DNA of 64,000 nt, taken from the NCBI GenBank assembly GCA_963932465.1, contig OZ010787.1, forward strand, positions 31,996,087 through 32,060,086, in the 5' to 3' direction. Position numbers and translations under genes: made by a program. The notes beneath the pieces were generated by a model. The model did no database searches, had not been told where the DNA came from, and worked only from the letters and a program-made list of their open reading frames with translations. Below are positions 32,528-43,957 of this stretch, in pieces. Position 1 is the stretch's first letter. Each line of letters starts with the position of its first letter. The DNA comes from Maratus speciosus (Eukaryota; Arthropoda; Arachnida; Araneae; Salticidae).

Positions 32528-33088
32528 CCATGGAACTATAAATAAAAACGAACTGACATATCCTTAAAATAGTGAAGCTGCAACTGTAACCGCTTTCGCA
32601 GGAGTTGATTACCGCCGGATGAAACAACCACCAGAAAATTTAAATACAAATTTTCTTCTTATTTACAGGCCTTATTAATTGCAAGATTTTATTCCTAAAT
32701 AACGGCAGAAACAGATATTCATTTTTACTGGTGGGAGATTACTTTGTTGGTAGCCAGACTCTGCGTTTCCGCCATGTTATGACAACCAAGACAACCTTGT
32801 GTCAGTTTCAGTGAAAAAGATTATAATAACGGGCTAATCTGAAAGCAGTAAAGTCAAACAGAAAATTGCATTATATTTGTAAGTAAATATTTCCATGAAT
32901 AATGCGCTTAAATAAGACAAAATATTCTATTCAAATTTACTGGTGGGAAGTTTCCCCCGGCGGAGATCAGAAACTGTTGATACGATTTAAAAACGCATCC
33001 GCCATCTTGTGATAACCTCCTCAGTTTCGTCACTCGCAACTGGTAGACAATACATTATATGTCTCCTCCTCATTAGTCATAACTCAGT
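32528..33088 (-). mobile_element. Family E hAT-type MITE (copy E3)
   Basis: Target duplication TATAAAAA (32520-32527, 33089-33096). In reverse orientation: the left end is CATGGAACTATAAATAAAAA and the right end is CTCCTCATTAGTCATAACTC. Body as in E1. Confidence 0.85.
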
Positions 33089-33096
33089 TATAAAAA

Positions 33097-33900
33097 CATG
33101 TAAAAGTTAGTATTCATGTAAATTCGATATTTTTATTAAGAAAATTTTTATTAAGTAACTTTTCAGATGTAACATAAGAAACACTGTAACTTACATAAAT
33201 TGATCAATGCTTACTATTCATATTATAATCTTATTTGTTTAATGAAAATTATTTTGCATAATATTTTAATTAAAGTCTTATTTTATTCAAGCAAATATAA
33301 AAAATGATTTTTTCCGCATAGTACAATCTTATAGATTATAAACATTTGTATCATGCTTGTAGAATCTAAAGAATATTGTATCTTATTAAAAATATTAATT
33401 AACAATTTTATTGTAAAATGTATTTAATTAATTTACGATTTCTATAAATTTTCATAAATGCGAAAATAAAAATTAACTCTCTGAAATTATAAATGTCAAA
33501 GTGTAAGCTTTTAATTTTAAAAGAATTAATCAAAAAAAAAAAAAAATCCTCACTGGAAATTCATTTTATGTAAAATTTATTCAAATAATTAGATTATGTC
33601 TAAAAAAGTTGCTTCTAATTTAGTTTAAGGATTTTATTTACGTTTAAAGCATACTATTATCATAGTAGAAAAAAAACAACAAAACAAAATATATTTATAT
33701 GAATAATAATTTTCATCAATATTCTAAACTTTATATATACTTTTAAAAATTTAATAGATAAAAACTGTTTCGAAATTATGATTTTATAATTTAGAGGTGC
33801 GTTCCACATTTAAATTTAATTTTCATTTAAAGATTGTTTTGCCAGTAGAAATTTTAAATTGTATAGTAAAATGTCGTTGTACTTGGTTTTATTTTTTAAG

Positions 33901-33935
<35 letters not shown>

Positions 33936-34202
33936 TTGTCATGCATTAGAAAATTCTTCTTAGAGATTTTACCACCATAATTAGCATATATTGAAATCCA
34001 ACCATAGTCAGCTTTATTTACAAGTTCTGCATTTATGAGGAGCAGCCATGATTCAGAAACTACTAGAAATTCTAGAACAAGAACTCAATGCTAAAATGGT
34101 TAACACATCAATTTCGAGAATTCCAATTCATGTCGCATTTGTGACAACAATTTTAGTGTTACTCAAATATCGATGACCATACACCGATCGGGTATAAACC
34201 GA
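33097..34202. other. Very AT-rich DNA with a poly(A) run
   Basis: Extremely A/T-rich, with an A29 run at 33905-33933. The segment 34020-34200 is less skewed, but no gene is recognisable. Confidence 0.5.
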
Positions 34203-34730
34203 TTAACCCTTAAATGCGCGATTTTTTATTTTGCTTCGAAAGAATTATATATAATTCTCTCAACGATTTATTACACAGGAAAAATAATGAAAGAAATCAG
34301 AGGTACATTTTTCATATAACACGTCAACCTTTCCTTCTGTTGCACATCTGCAATACAAGTAAAAACTACTGTCGTATGGCTGCTGTTTTATACTAAAATA
34401 ATGCAAATTAGTAAGTACTTTAATAAGTATGTCTCCAAATACCTTATTTTACATATTTATTTTATAAAATTTAAATTTTAACCCTTTAATTCCCGTGATG
34501 GAATACGTTCTAGAAATACGTTTTAGTATTTCGGAAAATCTGACTTTACACCAGCAAGTTTCAATGGTTAATTTCGCTTTACTTAAAACAGATTGTATGT
34601 TTTTTAATTCAAGCAAATATTGCTATTTTAATTTTCTTGTGTGAATTAGGTATGTGCGAATAAAAATAAATCTATTAAATTCAAAACTGTATTGTTTGCA
34701 TATATGCAAAGCTGCGCACTAAAGGGTTAA
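34203..34730 (-). mobile_element. Family C TTAA element (copy C4)
   Basis: TTAA at both ends, left terminus CCCTTAAATGCGCGATT, right terminus inverted CCCTTTAGTGCGCAGC followed by TTTGCATATATGCAAA. 528 bp, complete. The 34214-34396 frame is a chance frame in the body. The right TTAA is shared with the short L-type remnant. Confidence 0.87.
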
Positions 34731-34810
34731 ACTAATTACCGTAAATCACTAAATGAGTATTGTAACTAATGTGTATTGTTTTTTTTGGACACCACCCACT
34801 AAAGCGTTAA
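34727..34810 (-). mobile_element. Short family L remnant between two TTAA sites
   Basis: An 84-bp segment between TTAA at 34727 and 34807. It ends GGACACCACCCACTAAAGCG, the right half of the L palindrome and terminus, so it is probably an internally deleted L copy that abutted C4. Confidence 0.5.
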
Positions 34811-34999
34811 AATAAGGAAAGTGTCTGTATTTTCTGGTTAATACTTTGAATGTTTTGATGCCGTGCACATAATAAAACGTTGGTTAATTTAGGCGTTGCA
34901 GAAATTTTATTTTGACGCTTTTCTGTAGAAAAGAGGAATATTTCGAAAGATTTTTTAGCATATTTTGTAATGTTTTGTAGAAAAGATTGAAACTTTTGG

Positions 35000-35371
35000 C
35001 AGAGCTCCCACTGGTCCATTTGTTAAATACCAGTATTTTTGAAAAAAACTTTTCGTGCTAAGTTTTTTAAACATTTGCGGAAAGAATTATGTTCGCAGTA
35101 GGTGACTAGAAAATGTAGAAGGAAAAAATCCAAAAAGAAGCTTTTTTTAAAAAAAAAATGGGCCTTTTGCTCAAGGCTCCCACTCGGTCCGTTTTCTTTT
35201 TTTTTTTTTTTTTTTTTAACCTCCCTTTTATTTAATGAAAAATCGTTTTTATAAATTTAGTAGAAACATAGCGGGAACAGTGTTTTTTTCTGCAATTGTT
35301 GCAGAAACTTACCACGAGTTTATTTCTGAAAGAAATACTGGTTTTGATAAAACGGACCAGTGGGTGCCCTG
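35000..35371. mobile_element. Palindromic element with CAGAGCTCCCACTGGTCC ends
   Basis: Left CAGAGCTCCCACTGGTCC pairs with GGACCAGTGGGTGCCCTG at 35354-35371. A further internal copy of the terminus (AAGGCTCCCACTCGGTCCG) lies near 35177. Core TACCAGTATTTTTGAAAAA at 35029 and its inverse GAAATACTGGTTTTG near 35332. Superfamily uncertain. Confidence 0.6.
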
Positions 35372-35528
35372 CCTGCTTTGAAGGGAGGTGTGATATAGTT
35401 TATGCCAATTACTTTTAACCCGGCAATGTTCGCGCATTTCCAGGATATGAACGATTAACACTTTGCCACCAATAAATTCAAACAAAAATCGTCATTATAT
35501 TTAAACATTGACATTGCCCACAAAAATT

Positions 35529-36649
35529 GAACTATTAATAAAGAGGAATTGACTTTTCCTTAAAATAGTGAAGTTTCAACTGTAACCGCTATGGCAGAGG
35601 TTGTTTATCGCCGGAGGAAACTGCCACCAGTATATTTATATAGAAATTATCTCCTTATTTAAACGTCTTATTATTGCAAAATTTCCGTCATAAATATTGG
35701 TAGAAAGAGTTTTTAATTTTTACTGGTAGAAGTTTACTTTCGCGGTAGTCAGACCCTGTGTTTCCGCCATATTGAGACAACCAGGGAAACAAGCTGACAG
35801 TTTTACAAGACAAAGTGACACCAGTAAAAACAAACAAAAAGATTTTCCACATTTGTGAGAAAAAAATTCCGCAAATAAGACGCTTAAGTAATACGAATTT
35901 TTTTATTCAGTTTTACTTGTGGGGCTTTTGGTCGGGCGGTAATCGGAAACTGAAGATCCGATTTAAAAACAGCAGCCGCCATTTTGTGACAACCTCCTCA
36001 GTTACTTCACTCACAACTCGTAGACAGACTCCAAGAGCTGTTAAACATTTTAGGGAAGGTATTTGAGGCACCCTGAAAATTTGTGCAACACTTCTTTTGT
36101 AATGGCTGAATACAAAATCGAATATCTGGCTGAAGGATCGTGGCCCCAAAACTGTGCCAGACACGTGTCAAGTGTCATTTTTTTTACTACCCCAAAAAAA
36201 GGTATTTGAGGCACGCTGACATTGAGACAGAATAATATTTATACTTAGAAAAAAATATTTTGAAAACGACAGACACTTTAGTCGGCCCAAAAACTGTACC
36301 AGACACGTGTGAAGTGCCATTTTTTGACTACCCAAAAAAGGTATTTGAGGCACGCTGAGATTGAGGCAGAATAATATTTATGCTTAGAAAAAAATATTTT
36401 GAAAATGACAGACACTTTAGTCGGCACAAAAACTGTGCCAGACACGTGTCAAGTGCCAAATGGCACATGACACGTGTCTGGCACAGTTTTTGGGCCACGA
36501 TCCTTCAGCCAGACATTCGATTTTGTATTCAGGCATTACAAAAGAAGTGTTGCACAAATTTTCAGGGTGCCTCAAATACCTACTCATAAATGTTCAACAG
36601 CTCTCCTACTATACACTATATGTCTCCTCCTCTTTATTCTTAACTCCAT
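35529..36649 (-). mobile_element. Family E MITE split by element N (copy E4)
   Basis: The left end is GAACTATTAATAAAGAGGAA and the right end is CTCCTCTTTATTCTTAACTC. The inner sequence matches other E copies on both sides of a 571-bp insertion (36034-36604). No 8-bp duplication is visible, and this is the only E copy lacking one. The 35815-36066 and 35913-36164 frames are chance frames. Confidence 0.78.
36034..36604. mobile_element. Element N: long palindrome with an internal duplication
   Basis: The arms of about 150 bp are near-perfect inverses, from AGAGCTGTTAAACATTT through GTATTTGAGGCACCCTGAAA and GTGCAACACTTCTTTTGTAA to CCAGACACGTGTC. Between them a roughly 137-bp unit (GGTATTTGAGGCACGCTGA to CAGACACGTGTGAAGTGCCA) occurs about twice. 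The frames at 36168-36801 are readings of the arms. No target duplication can be assigned with confidence. It is inserted in E4. Confidence 0.75.
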
Positions 36650-36941
36650 TATTCTGGCATGCGCAAAGGCATAACTGCCAAACTTTGTTTTTTTTTAAAT
36701 TAATTTTTACCAGAAATTTTGTATCGATTTTTTTTTCCTTATTGTTATTAGAATTTATTTTAGAAACGCATAAAAATATAAAAATTATTTTTTATCTTTA
36801 AAGTTTCTGAAGAAAATTGATTAAAAAAATAAGAATGTTGGTAGCTATGATTTTGTTTATCTTTTTATTATTAAATTTCGGGTGGTACTCGATTAAAAAT
36901 ATATACAAAGGTTGGAAACTATGTTTTGCGCAAGCCACATA
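36650..36941. other. AT-rich DNA without a recognisable feature
   Basis: Nothing beyond A/T-rich sequence is recognisable here. Confidence 0.45.
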
Positions 36942-37108
36942 CAGTGATGGAACAGTGGCGCAGCAGTTGGGTAAATGTCACCACTAAATGTTTATAGTAT
37001 TCTTCGCCTTTAAAAGTCTCAGAAATTCTATTCTCAAGCAAAACGAAGAATATTATTAAAATTTAGTGGTGTCAGTTGATTCTTTGGTGCTACACTGTTC
37101 CATCACTG
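36942..37108. mobile_element. Family Q-like 167-bp MITE (Q3)
   Basis: The inverted ends CAGTGATGGAACAGTG and CACTGTTCCATCACTG are perfect over 16 bp. ACATA occurs on both flanks. Core CACCACTAAATGTTTATAG at 36979 and the inverted copy TATTAAAATTTAGTGGTG near 37050. Same length and plan as Q1 and Q2 with different termini. Confidence 0.82.
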
Positions 37109-37250
37109 TACATAGTGTTCACATGTTCACACAGACACTAGCACCCTAGCGTTGCTACCCGGTAAAACGGAATTAACTGCGAGATTTTCCTCTATTGGAG
37201 ACTTCTTTTTTATATAAATAAGAACGATATAAAAAGAACGCTTTAACGGC

Positions 37251-37820
37251 CATGTAACTATGAATATACAGGAACTGACAAGGAATCAACAAGAAATCAA
37301 CAAGGTGAAGCTTCAACTGTGACTGGCTTCGCAGAGGCTCGTTACGGCTGGTGAAAACTTCCGCCACTAAACTTGAATAAAAATTTCTCCTGATGTAAAC
37401 GCCTTGCTAATTTAGAATATCATTCATAATTGTAACAAAAAAATGGATATTTAATATTACTGGTAGGAGTTTACTTCGACGGTACACGGGCCCTGCGTTT
37501 CCGCCATATCGTGACAACCAAACAACCTCCTGTCAGTGTCAGTGAAAGAGATTATAATACCCGGGCCAACTTCCACCAGTAAAAAAGAATAGGATTTTTT
37601 ACCATATTTGTGAGACAAGTTTTGCATGGATAAGCCACTAAAGTACGGCAAAATTTCCTATTCAAAATTTACTGGCGGATGTTTGCTTTGGTGATCATCA
37701 GAAACTGTTCATCTGACGTTAAAAATCGGTCGCCATTTTGTGACAACCACCTCAGTTATTTCACTCGCAACTGGTAGACTCTACACTATGCGACTCTTCC
37801 TCTTTATTCAAAACTTCATT
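37251..37820 (-). mobile_element. Family E hAT-type MITE, diverged (copy E5)
   Basis: The flanks TTAACGGC (37243-37250) and ATAACGGC (37821-37828) match at 7 of 8 bases. Termini and body are more diverged than in the other E copies (for example TTTATTCAAAACTTCAT at the right end). It may be the oldest copy. Frames at 37173-37367 and 37457-37651 lie in the body. Confidence 0.75.
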
Positions 37821-38009
37821 ATAACGGCGTAATATCAGAATTTACAAAAGTGAATAACGTATTTGTATCTCCCCTTGCTTAATAAAATAAAAACTATGAC
37901 TTACATGTTAATCATTACACAATAAATCGTACCTGGTTGCAGAAATCTGAATAAAAACTATACACTATAAACTATAAAAATCACAGGAAAAAAAGGATTT
38001 AAAATTACA

Positions 38010-38175
38010 TTAAATTCCGGCATATAATCCGCGGATCAAACAATCGTATTTCGACCCAGAAATATTTTAAAATAAAATGTAACATTTTAAATCGCGGTAA
38101 ATATTTGTCTTCAATTACTGAATAAAATTTCTGGGTTACAGAATTGTTTGGTCTGCGGGTTATACGCCGGAAAGT
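38010..38175. mobile_element. Palindromic MITE with TTCCGGC ends
   Basis: The arms TTCCGGCATATAATCC and (inverted) TTCCGGCGTATAACCC continue through CAAACAAT. GACCCAGAAATATTTTAAAA and AAAATTTCTGGGTTAC are the inward core. A TTAA precedes the left end but not the right, so the class is unclear. Confidence 0.55.
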
Positions 38176-38384
38176 ACGCTACACATTTTGGAAATAGAGT
38201 TAGGCCATTACGATTGTGATGAAAGTGAAATAATTGCTGATAAGCATTGTTGTCTTTAGTCTTTGATTAACCAATAGCTCACCAATAATCGAGCCAATTT
38301 TAAGTCTCCAATAATCTTTGATTTTCGATAAAATTGTTACTTCTTTTTAATCAAAAATAAATGTGCAAAATATATACAATTTCC

Positions 38385-38906
38385 TTAACTCTTAAATGTT
38401 AATTTTTTTATTTTGTTTCGAAAAAATTATATATAATTCTCTGAAAGGTTTATTACACAGGAAAAATTATGAAGAAAATCAGAGATATATTTTACACATA
38501 ATGCATCAATCTTTTCTTTTGTTGCTCATCTGTAATGTAAGTAAAAACTACTGTCGTGTGGCTGTTTTACACTAAGATATTGCAAATTAGTAAATATTTT
38601 AAGAAGTATGTCTCTAAATACTTTATTTTATATAATTATTTAATTTATAAAATTTAACCTTTAACCCTTTAATTCTCATGATAAAATACATTCTGGAAAT
38701 TATGTTGTTCAGAGAATTTGACTTTATACCAGAAAGTTTCAATGGTTAATTTCACTTTATTTAAATACAGAATGCCTGTTATTAATTAAAGCAAATATTG
38801 CTATTTTAATTTTCTGGTGTGAATTAGGTAGATACGAATAAAAAAATCTATTAAATTCAAAACAGTGTTCTTTGTATATATCAAAAGCTGCGCACTAAAG
38901 TGTTAA
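38385..38906 (-). mobile_element. Family C TTAA element, diverged (copy C5)
   Basis: TTAA at 38385-38388 and 38903-38906. The body matches C4; the palindrome has decayed to TTTGTATATATCAAAA but is still in place. 522 bp. Confidence 0.82.
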
Positions 38907-39573
38907 AGTAGAATCATATAATGTGTTTCTATATAAAATGTTCTTTCTTTCATGTGTTCATGAAAAATTACCAATCAGTTTTTGACGAAGAAATTGTTTA
39001 AAATAATAACTTACATGACATAATTCCGATATGCAGGACTGAATAATCAGTATTTTTTCCTGAAAAATATACAGCATTATCTACACTTTTTGACATGTTA
39101 ATTAAAGTTTCTTCTTCTTGAATGATTTTTTCTTGTTTATAATTATAAAATGGAATTTTAACATATAAAAAATACATTTTATAGCATCCTCATTTTTTCC
39201 TGCAAAAATTATCATCCAAATGTTCAATTTAATCAGCATGCTTATAAGCTATGGTGAAATTTCTCATCTTATTTAATATTAGAAAATCATAACAAACTTT
39301 GCGATTCAATGCGGTGATTTTGCTATTTAAGTATTAAATTTTACTTTTTTTATTTGAAATATTGATGAATGACTCCTTGGAAATACCAATTTCTTAATTA
39401 ATGTCCAATGTTAAATTTGATGGATTTTTTCCTTTTTATTTTTGGTGCTTATTTCACTTGTAGAAATATTAAATCCATGCTTTCCACATCTATTTTTAGT
39501 AATTAAATAATGGTATTTTTCTTCGTAAATAACAATTACATATACTTCGATCCATTGTTTATTTTCCAGTGAC
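38907..39573. other. AT-rich DNA without a recognisable gene
   Basis: Nothing beyond A/T-rich sequence is recognisable here. Confidence 0.5.
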
Positions 39574-39581
39574 ATTGTATA

Positions 39582-40141
39582 ATGGAGCTATGGATAAAGA
39601 GGAGGAGACGTATAGTGTACCGTCTATCAGTTGCGAGTGATGTAACTGAGGAGGTTGTCACAAGATGGCGGCTGATTTTTTTTTACATCGGATAACAATT
39701 TCTGATTACCGCCTGCTAAGTTCCACCAGTAAATAAGAATAGAAAATTTCGTCTTATTTAAGCTCCTTATTCATAGAAATATTTTCTTACCGACATGGTA
39801 AAAATGTTTATTTGTTTTCACTGGTGTCAGTTTGCGCAGGTATTAAAATCTTTTTCACTGACACTGAAAGGAGGTTGTCTAGGCTGTCACAATATTGCGG
39901 GAACCCAGGTCCTGAGTACCGCCAAAGTAATCTACCACCAGTAAAAATAAATATCTGTTTCTGCCATTAATTATGGCTGAATTTCTTCATTAATAAAGCG
40001 TTGAATTACGGAGAAAATTTCTATTGAAATTTACTGTTGGGAGTTTCTCTTTGCCTTAATCAACCCCTTGCGAGAGTGGTTACAGTTGAAACTTCACTAT
40101 TTTAAGGATATGTCAGTTCCTTTTTATTAATAGCTCCATGC
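39582..40141 (+). mobile_element. Family E hAT-type MITE (copy E6)
   Basis: Perfect target duplication ATTGTATA (39574-39581, 40142-40149). Left end ATGGAGCTATGGATAAAGAG, right end inverted GCATGGAGCTATTAATAAAA. 560 bp, complete. Confidence 0.88.
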
Positions 40142-40149
40142 ATTGTATA

Positions 40150-40223
40150 GCGAAGAATATTATTAATCATGCAGACGATAATTAAACACTATTTTGAATT
40201 GATGCCACAGAAGTCTTTTTATA

Positions 40224-40259
<36 letters not shown>

Positions 40260-42699
40260 AAATCACATGGAAAGTCAAAATCGTTACAAAAATTTGTGAA
40301 AACTTCCTGTTTTTTGATTAAAATATCAAAAAATATATTGCCTCTTTTCAAAATATCACAAGGCGATAAAAGTTTAACCATGCCTTAAAATATCTGTCAA
40401 TTGAAAAAAAATACACTTTTATTTAATATATTCTGGCAAAGTACAATAATGAACCTCATTGAATCTAAATCGTCTCTATTCATCATTCCATATCTCAGGA
40501 AATTCCTCCTTACTAAAGAACTTATAGAAGGTATGAAGCACGTATGAAGAGAGATTCCTCTTTTCTATTGCAATATCTCAAGATTAAATATTGAATTATG
40601 TAAGTCGCTTGTATTTGGCACAAGAAAGTTATTTCGGGAACGCTATACGACAGTTCATATTAGATTATCGCCTGCCAATCTAAATTAGCGGGAAAAGCGG
40701 TCTAACAAATGGACATTCATATGAAAGTAAAAATGAAATAGTGTATGACATATATGTATGTACGCTTGATTTCCTGTTTCTTTTAGAACTAATTTTGATT
40801 ATTTCTGTATTAGGAAAAATGAAAAAAAAACTTATAGCTTGTACAAATTATAGAAATCTGAAAATATTTATTTTTATTTATTGACATCAAAGTTATTTTT
40901 TATTGAAAATACAAATGATATGTAATAAAAATTATTTTTCAGACATATATAAATTATAGATTCAACTACTGTATGAATAAGGGGAGTGAATTAAATTTTA
41001 TATATAAAAATATTGTGAAAGTTTAACAAAAAAACCTGATTCGTAATTCTATATATCGTCTGTACCATGTCAAACTATCCAATGTAAAAACAGTGGGCTA
41101 CATTTTTACCCGATTGCCAAGAAAGGTTACGTGTTTCACGCGTATGGGTATGTGGATTTCTTTATTCCCACGAAACATCTCAACGACTGAATGGATTCTA
41201 ATGAATAAGGATTCTATCGATTCGTCTTAACCGGCCGATGGTTATAGGCTAGATTTTATTTTTATAAATTCAAATTGGCGGCCGTAAAATACAAAATGGC
41301 AGTAGACACGAAAAAAAAAAAATTACGCACCACATTGAGTGGCATATCATTAGATAGGTCTTTCTAAATGAAGTCGATGTTTCATTGCCTATTTTACGGT
41401 CAGAAGCTCCGTTTAAATATTACACAACCTAGAAGTTGTGTAGGTAGGATCTCTAGATTTATTTCAACTCTAACCATCATAGACATCCACTGGCCTCATA
41501 AAAACAGTGTTTATAGATTGGACCACAACTTAAAAGTCATCAATACAAGTAAATAAAAAAAAAACTACTTAAGTAATATAAAAATAGCTTAACATTGATG
41601 AGAAATAATTAATTAGTTCGCTTTTTATGCAGTCGGGTTTTTTTATTTTTTAAATTTAATTTATACTCAAAGCGATATAAGTAAGCGTCCTATTTTAAAT
41701 GGGAGAAGTAACCGCAAGATTAAAAGTGAGGTCACATCAATCAAGGTCATGCACCACGTAACGGATGGATTGTGAACTACAGGTAGATACCTAACTGTTT
41801 TCTTACTGACAGCACTAAAATTATAAAGTTTTTTTCATCTTGATTAATAACTGAAATGCTTCTGATAAAGCAAAGGAAACTTCGTGGTGTCAAATGCATA
41901 TGGATGCCCCTCTCGCTACGCCATTATTTTGCAATAAGAGTTGCAAACAAAATTCATTTCCATGAGCGACTGAAGATTTAGAAAATACGCGCCACACTAA
42001 AAGCCCGCGTATGTGAATTATCACTCCGTCCACAAGGTGGCGCAACTGTGTTAATTTACGCCTCATTCCAGCATTAAGTTTGTTCGCTTACTTATAACGC
42101 TTTGATTTATACTTGTTTACCTTCAGATTTTATGATTGGCCCCACTTTTTTGAAATAGTAAAATTCGTCTGATTCAAGCTTATTTAATGCCATATCTATT
42201 AAGGCGAAAATTAGGGGAATTTACGATTTCCGAAAAGTGGTGCTAATAAAGAAATCTGAATTTTAAAAAAGTAGCACGCTATTTTCGCATTCGAAAGTTG
42301 ACATCGTACCGACGATATATTCAAATGCAAAGGTAAAAATATGAGTTGATCAAAATCGACACACTTGGCCATGCGTTAACTGTTTTTCCCATACAAATAT
42401 CACATATTCTGTTAAAATATTTTCGAGAATGATCAAAAAGGGTAGATTGCAACTCTGCGAACCTAAATTCCAAAAGTTTTCAATACCGCAGATTTTCATA
42501 TTATTTCATATTCTCAAATCTAAAGTGCTTCTTGACACATGCCTGTATTAATTTTTGTTCGTAAACAGGTTAAACTTGAAACGAAACTTGAATACCATTA
42601 TTTATTGTATTTCTTTTTATTTAGTTACTTAATTATAGATTTGATATTTTCCAATGGTTTCACAAATGACAAATTCACAAAACAGTTTCATCAATATAT
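40150..42699. other. Unexplained AT-rich DNA with repeat fragments
   Basis: No gene is supported. The minus frame 40163-40381 reads through an A29 run at 40229-40257. Between 41100 and 41330 the sequence is less skewed (ACGTGTTTCACGCGTATG, CTCAACGACTGAATGGATTC) and may be a repeat fragment. Around 42143-42290 an inverted pair (CCCACTTTTTTGAAATAGTA and AAAAGTGGTGCTAATAAAG) resembles the core of element O, without recognisable ends. Confidence 0.4.
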
Positions 42700-42910
42700 T
42701 TAACACTAAAACGCCCGGAAGGAGTCGATCCGACTCCGACCATATGATAAAATGTCAATTGGTACCAGAAATTCTTTCGTAAAATAAGCTAAATTTAAAC
42801 TACGCAGATTTACGTTAAATAAATCAATAAAATAATTTTAGATAAAAATTCTGGTGTTAAATATTTTTGTTATGAAACTTGAGTAAAATTTCCGGGCGTT
42901 CTATTCTTAA
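42700..42910 (+). mobile_element. Family A TTAA MITE (copy A5)
   Basis: TTAA at 42700-42703 and 42907-42910. CACTAAAACGCCCGGAA leads into GGAGTCGATCCGACTCC; the right end is CCGGGCGTTCTATTC. Confidence 0.86.
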
Positions 42911-43780
42911 TGAAGTTTTAAATAGTTTTTATGCTCTTTGTTCAGACCTCTCAACGGCTTGTCTATAGAATTTAGGATATTAAACACTTTTCAATATAGT
43001 TGAAAAGTGTTTATGATTTCGGTTTGTCTATTAGGCTCACTGTCTGGCCGCCTTCTAACTTTCGTAAATATGTTTGGACTGTTACAAGATTGATATATGT
43101 AATTGAGGGTCGCAACAGGATTGATATATGCAATTTAGGTAATTTTTTAAATGTTGAGTGAAGCATTTGCTATTCGTTTACAGGAATACACAAAAAATTA
43201 AGATATATTAAGGATGTTGATCGCTGAGATCTCAAATTTCCCTCCGTAATATTAAACCTGTGCATCAAAATCATCCTTATTTTTAAATATCTCCTCAGAA
43301 AACAAATATCTTCAAATTTTTATTCAGCATCTTCTTCTCAAAAAAAGTTTTTTTTTTTCTCTTTTAGTTGACAAAATATTTCTAAAATGTCTTAATTCCA
43401 AATTTTATGTGTTTAAAAAAGCTGACGAGCTGTTTTGATATATTTAAGCACTTGCAAGTGTCCTTATAAAGAAATTATGAAATCGAAGTTTTCTCCTTTT
43501 CTCCATAAAGGCAGCAGATCTTTCACAAGGTGCAGTCAAAAAAGACATTCTGAAAGGATTTTTTTTTTTTAACCATTTGGAAATGGTTGTTGTTTTTGGT
43601 CGAGGATGGGGCCAAATGATGCTCGCATTTTATTTTTTTTTTAACGAAATTCAATGATATTCTTTACTTTTAGAAGATTTTTTATTTTGAATAGGTAATA
43701 GAAAGGCATAAAATCGTTAAAAATTGTTTGAACAGGTAATCGAAAGGCATAAAATCTTTAAAAATTGAAAAAATTACAAA
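42911..43780. other. AT-rich DNA with a dispersed repeat copy
   Basis: It contains the partner (about 43001-43190) of the dispersed repeat at 8172-8390. A short near-tandem pair (GGTAATAGAAAGGCATAAAA and GGTAATCGAAAGGCATAAAA) lies at 43695-43755. The rest is unexplained. Confidence 0.4.
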
Positions 43781-43951
43781 ATGGGTAGGCGCAAATTATC
43801 AGATATGGAAAAATCCAAAGCCAAAGAGCGACGCCGAAATGAAAATCGTCTTGCAAAGCAAAAATCGAGGTCTTCAACTGATTATGTTGGCCATGAAAAT
43901 CGAGGTCTTCAACTGATTATGTTGGCCATGAAAATCGAGGTCTTCAACTGA
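43781..43951 (+). pseudogene. Basic N-terminal coding fragment with 35-bp tandem repeat
   Basis: From an ATG at 43781 the frame reads MGRRKLSDMEKSKAKERRRN, then ENRLAKQKSRSSTDYV. The basic, Arg/Lys-rich start is reminiscent of the N terminus of Helitron replicase-helicase proteins, but that is only a resemblance. A 35-bp unit containing GAGGTCTTCAACTGATTATG occurs nearly three times (43866-43957). Because 35 is not a multiple of 3, each copy shifts the frame; the reading ends at a stop after 56 codons. After the last repeat, the original frame seems to continue PENQLQDKRRTRKMKQ. Confidence 0.3.
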
Positions 43952-43957
43952 TTATGT

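Noticed and set aside
36168..36801. Cluster of frames encoding similar short peptides on both strands
   Set aside because: They are readings of the two arms and the duplicated unit of palindromic element N.
37136..37165. CACTAGCACC then CTAGCGTTGCTACCCGG, similar to the tip of the composite repeats
   Set aside because: Too short and diverged, with no matching right tip nearby; not called as a third copy.
38010..38175. ATCCGCGGAT near the left end of this MITE as another spaced palindrome of the TTAA type
   Set aside because: Its centre is about 18 bp from the TTAA and the right end has no TTAA, so it does not fit the rule and was left out of the count.
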